7,561 nucleotides of DNA, from assembly GCA_009782025.1 (NCBI GenBank), contig WQUQ01000039.1:1-7561 (forward strand). Direction: 5' to 3'. This DNA comes from Desulfobulbus sp. (GTDB taxonomy: Bacteria > Pseudomonadota > Gammaproteobacteria > Burkholderiales > Rhodocyclaceae). Position numbers and translations under genes: made by a program. The notes beneath the pieces were generated by a model that searched no databases, was not told the DNA's origin, and was given only the letters and a program-made list of their open reading frames with translations. Position 1 is the first letter of the stretch; each line of letters starts with the position of its first letter. Shown here one piece after another: positions 6,646 through 7,561 of the stretch.

Positions 6646-7386
6646 TCAAACATCGAAGCTGATGCTTGCATTCAACCGTCCAGACATGACGATGGCGCAC
6701 ATTAGTGTTTTGAACTGCTCGATATTGCTCGATGGTGAATGTTGCTCGGACAGTACGGAAAGTAGCCCGAATAACTTTGTGTATAGCCCTGCCTGCTGTG
6801 GCCCGACGTTGCCGCCGAATGCGAGCATCTCGATGATTTGGCTAGATGTGATTTGCTGCTGGTTAGGCGGGCTTCCCCAATGCCGGGTAAGCGGCTTCTT
6901 GAGTTCAAATAGCCTCTCTCTCATTGCATCAACAAGGTGGCCGTCGATCTTGAGGTCCGACAAAAAGCGAAGCAACAGTAAAAGGTTGGAGTTTTTCATG
7001 TCGTCCGGTAGCCGAGACAGGAGCCATTCTTCCGATTCCTTCCGAATCGGGTAGTTGATTTTTGCAATGCAGCCGAAAGGACAATCGGCGATATTGGCGC
7101 GGCATTCTGTGCAATGACCTATGTACTGACTGATCGGCTGGGCCAATGTAACGAGTTGCTCAATATTCATCGGAACCTGCTCGGTGATTCCATCTGGCCG
7201 CCTTTGATTCACGTGCACTTGGTATTTTCCCAGGATTGTTTCCAGAGGCTCAGCAGGATTGGATTTTCGGATTTCTGCCACTGCAAACTGGGCTAGGTTC
7301 ATGTAGCCCACTAGAGCCACGAGCTTCGCTTCCGGCACGTTTTTTCGGACTTCACAGGGAAATTTGAGTGCGTAATCTAAAGCCAT
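6646..7386 (-). CDS. Unrecognised 246-residue protein with a CX2CX6CX3C cluster
   Basis: No family was recognised. The ATG at 7386 has the Shine-Dalgarno GAGGA (7394-7398) seven bases away; the frame continues upstream to an ATG at 7476, but that part is translated repeat and is rejected. There is no signal peptide or clear membrane span, so it is probably soluble. Residues 91-106 (HCTECRANIADCPFGC) place C92, C95, C102 and C106 in a compact group that could bind zinc or an iron-sulfur centre; further cysteines are at 11 and 230. It is followed by INYPIRKESEEWLLSRLPDD (110-129), a leucine-rich stretch (NLLLLLRFLSDL, 134-145) and a mostly helical remainder. GC content is visibly lower than in the rnf genes, which suggests transfer. 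Inverted copies of a dispersed repeat flank the gene. A redox or regulatory link to Rnf is only a possibility raised by position; an unrelated cargo gene is at least as likely. Confidence 0.72.
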   Translation of the reverse strand: MALDYALKFPCEVRKNVPEAKLVALVGYMNLAQFAVAEIRKSNPAEPLETILGKYQVHVNQRRPDGITEQVPMNIEQLVTLAQPISQYIGHCTECRANIADCPFGCIAKINYPIRKESEEWLLSRLPDDMKNSNLLLLLRFLSDLKIDGHLVDAMRERLFELKKPLTRHWGSPPNQQQITSSQIIEMLAFGGNVGPQQAGLYTKLFGLLSVLSEQHSPSSNIEQFKTLMCAIVMSGRLNASISFDV

Positions 7387-7411
7387 GAAAAAATCCTCAA
7401 AGATAAGCAAA

Positions 7412-7439
7412 CGTAGGATGGGCAGAGCGTAGCGAAACC
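7412..7439 (+). repeat. Dispersed repeat, copy B (inverted relative to copy A)
   Basis: Plus strand begins CGTAGGATGGG, continues CAGAGCG and ends TAGCGAAACC. It pairs with copy A at 6613-6639 in opposite orientation, so the two copies flank the 246-residue gene. The CATC that usually closes this kind of repeat is missing here; the sequence runs straight into the CGGGAAAAGG tandem repeat, suggesting truncation or a junction. It lies in the 5' leader region of the gene. Confidence 0.6.
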
Positions 7440-7462
7440 GGGAAAAGGAACGGGAAAAGGGG
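7439..7462. repeat. Two-unit 12-bp tandem repeat
   Basis: CGGGAAAAGGAA at 7439-7450 is followed by CGGGAAAAGGGG at 7451-7462: ten identical bases repeated in tandem. It abuts the end of repeat copy B and lies between the 246-residue gene and the gene ending at 7477. On the minus strand it gives pyrimidine-rich blocks. A slippage product or an end of a larger element are both possible. Confidence 0.6.
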
Positions 7463-7476
7463 CAGGGCGATTGCAT

Positions 7477-7561
7477 TTATTCATCATGAAGTGGCCTGAT
7501 GCCCAAGATGTTCATACGGAAGTCGTCATTCCAGGCGGCGAGTTTTCGTTTTTTGGCGAGG
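7477..7561 (-). CDS. C-terminal end of an unrecognised gene running off the right edge
   Basis: On the minus strand a frame enters from the right edge and stops at TAA (7479-7477) after 27 visible codons. The final residues, AAWNDDFRMNILGIRPLHDE, look like an ordinary protein C-terminus with mixed charged and hydrophobic positions. They do not look like the end of RnfC, and no family was recognised. A competing plus-strand frame starts with ATG at 7499 (MPKMFIRKSSFQAASFRF) and also runs off the edge, so the strand is uncertain. Confidence 0.35.
   Translation of the reverse strand, partial: LAKKRKLAAWNDDFRMNILGIRPLHDE

Noticed and set aside
6643..6659. Hairpin GCTTC/GAAGC as terminator of the 246-residue gene
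   Set aside because: Only a 5-bp stem overlapping the end of the coding region, with no T-run after it on the minus strand.
5748..6662. 304-codon open frame on the plus strand
   Set aside because: Antisense to rnfD, which is unmistakable. The translated sequence is a low-complexity Arg/Gln/Ala/Glu mixture with no domain.
7387..7476. 30-codon N-terminal extension of the 246-residue protein
   Set aside because: This stretch translates the dispersed repeat and tandem repeat. A clear Shine-Dalgarno site supports the ATG at 7386.

Overview
The window is GC-rich, compact proteobacterial chromosome. Gene content and protein style (group-2-like ModA, NudC, an rnfDGE block joined by ATGA overlaps) suggest a betaproteobacterium, perhaps a Rhodocyclales-type organism. 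That placement is inferred from protein style only. No rRNA, tRNA, CRISPR array or transposase gene was seen.

Layout. Bases 1-545 (minus) hold the N-terminal 181 residues of a molybdate-binding protein, ModA, running off the left edge. Divergent from it, 661-1449 (plus) encodes a complete NADH pyrophosphatase/RNA deNADding enzyme, NudC. Its start codon sits where transcription is predicted to begin. A small 61-residue charged protein with repeated Arg-Arg motifs follows at 1590-1775 (plus), with its own hairpin-bearing leader and a strong ribosome binding site.

Bases 6524 to about 1780 (minus) look like one polycistron: rnfD, rnfG, rnfE, a GTG-started RlmN/Cfr-family radical SAM enzyme, then a NhaD/ArsB-type ion transporter. 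The junctions are ATGA, ATGA, a 1-nt stop/start overlap and a 21-nt gap. The Rnf subunits are the membrane part of an ion-translocating ferredoxin:NAD oxidoreductase. Having a putative Na+/H+ antiporter as the last gene makes ion coupling a plausible common theme. rnfA, rnfB and rnfC are not directly upstream of rnfD. The antiporter reading frame continues about 84 codons past its expected end, antisense to the small 61-residue gene.

Bases 6541-7561 look different: visibly lower GC, one unrecognised 246-residue protein with a CX2CX6CX3C cluster, two inverted copies of a ~27-bp dispersed repeat just outside that gene, a short tandem repeat, and the last codons of another unrecognised gene at the right edge. 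This stretch occupies the position where rnfC would normally lie. It looks like acquired or rearranged DNA and is the least explained part of the window.
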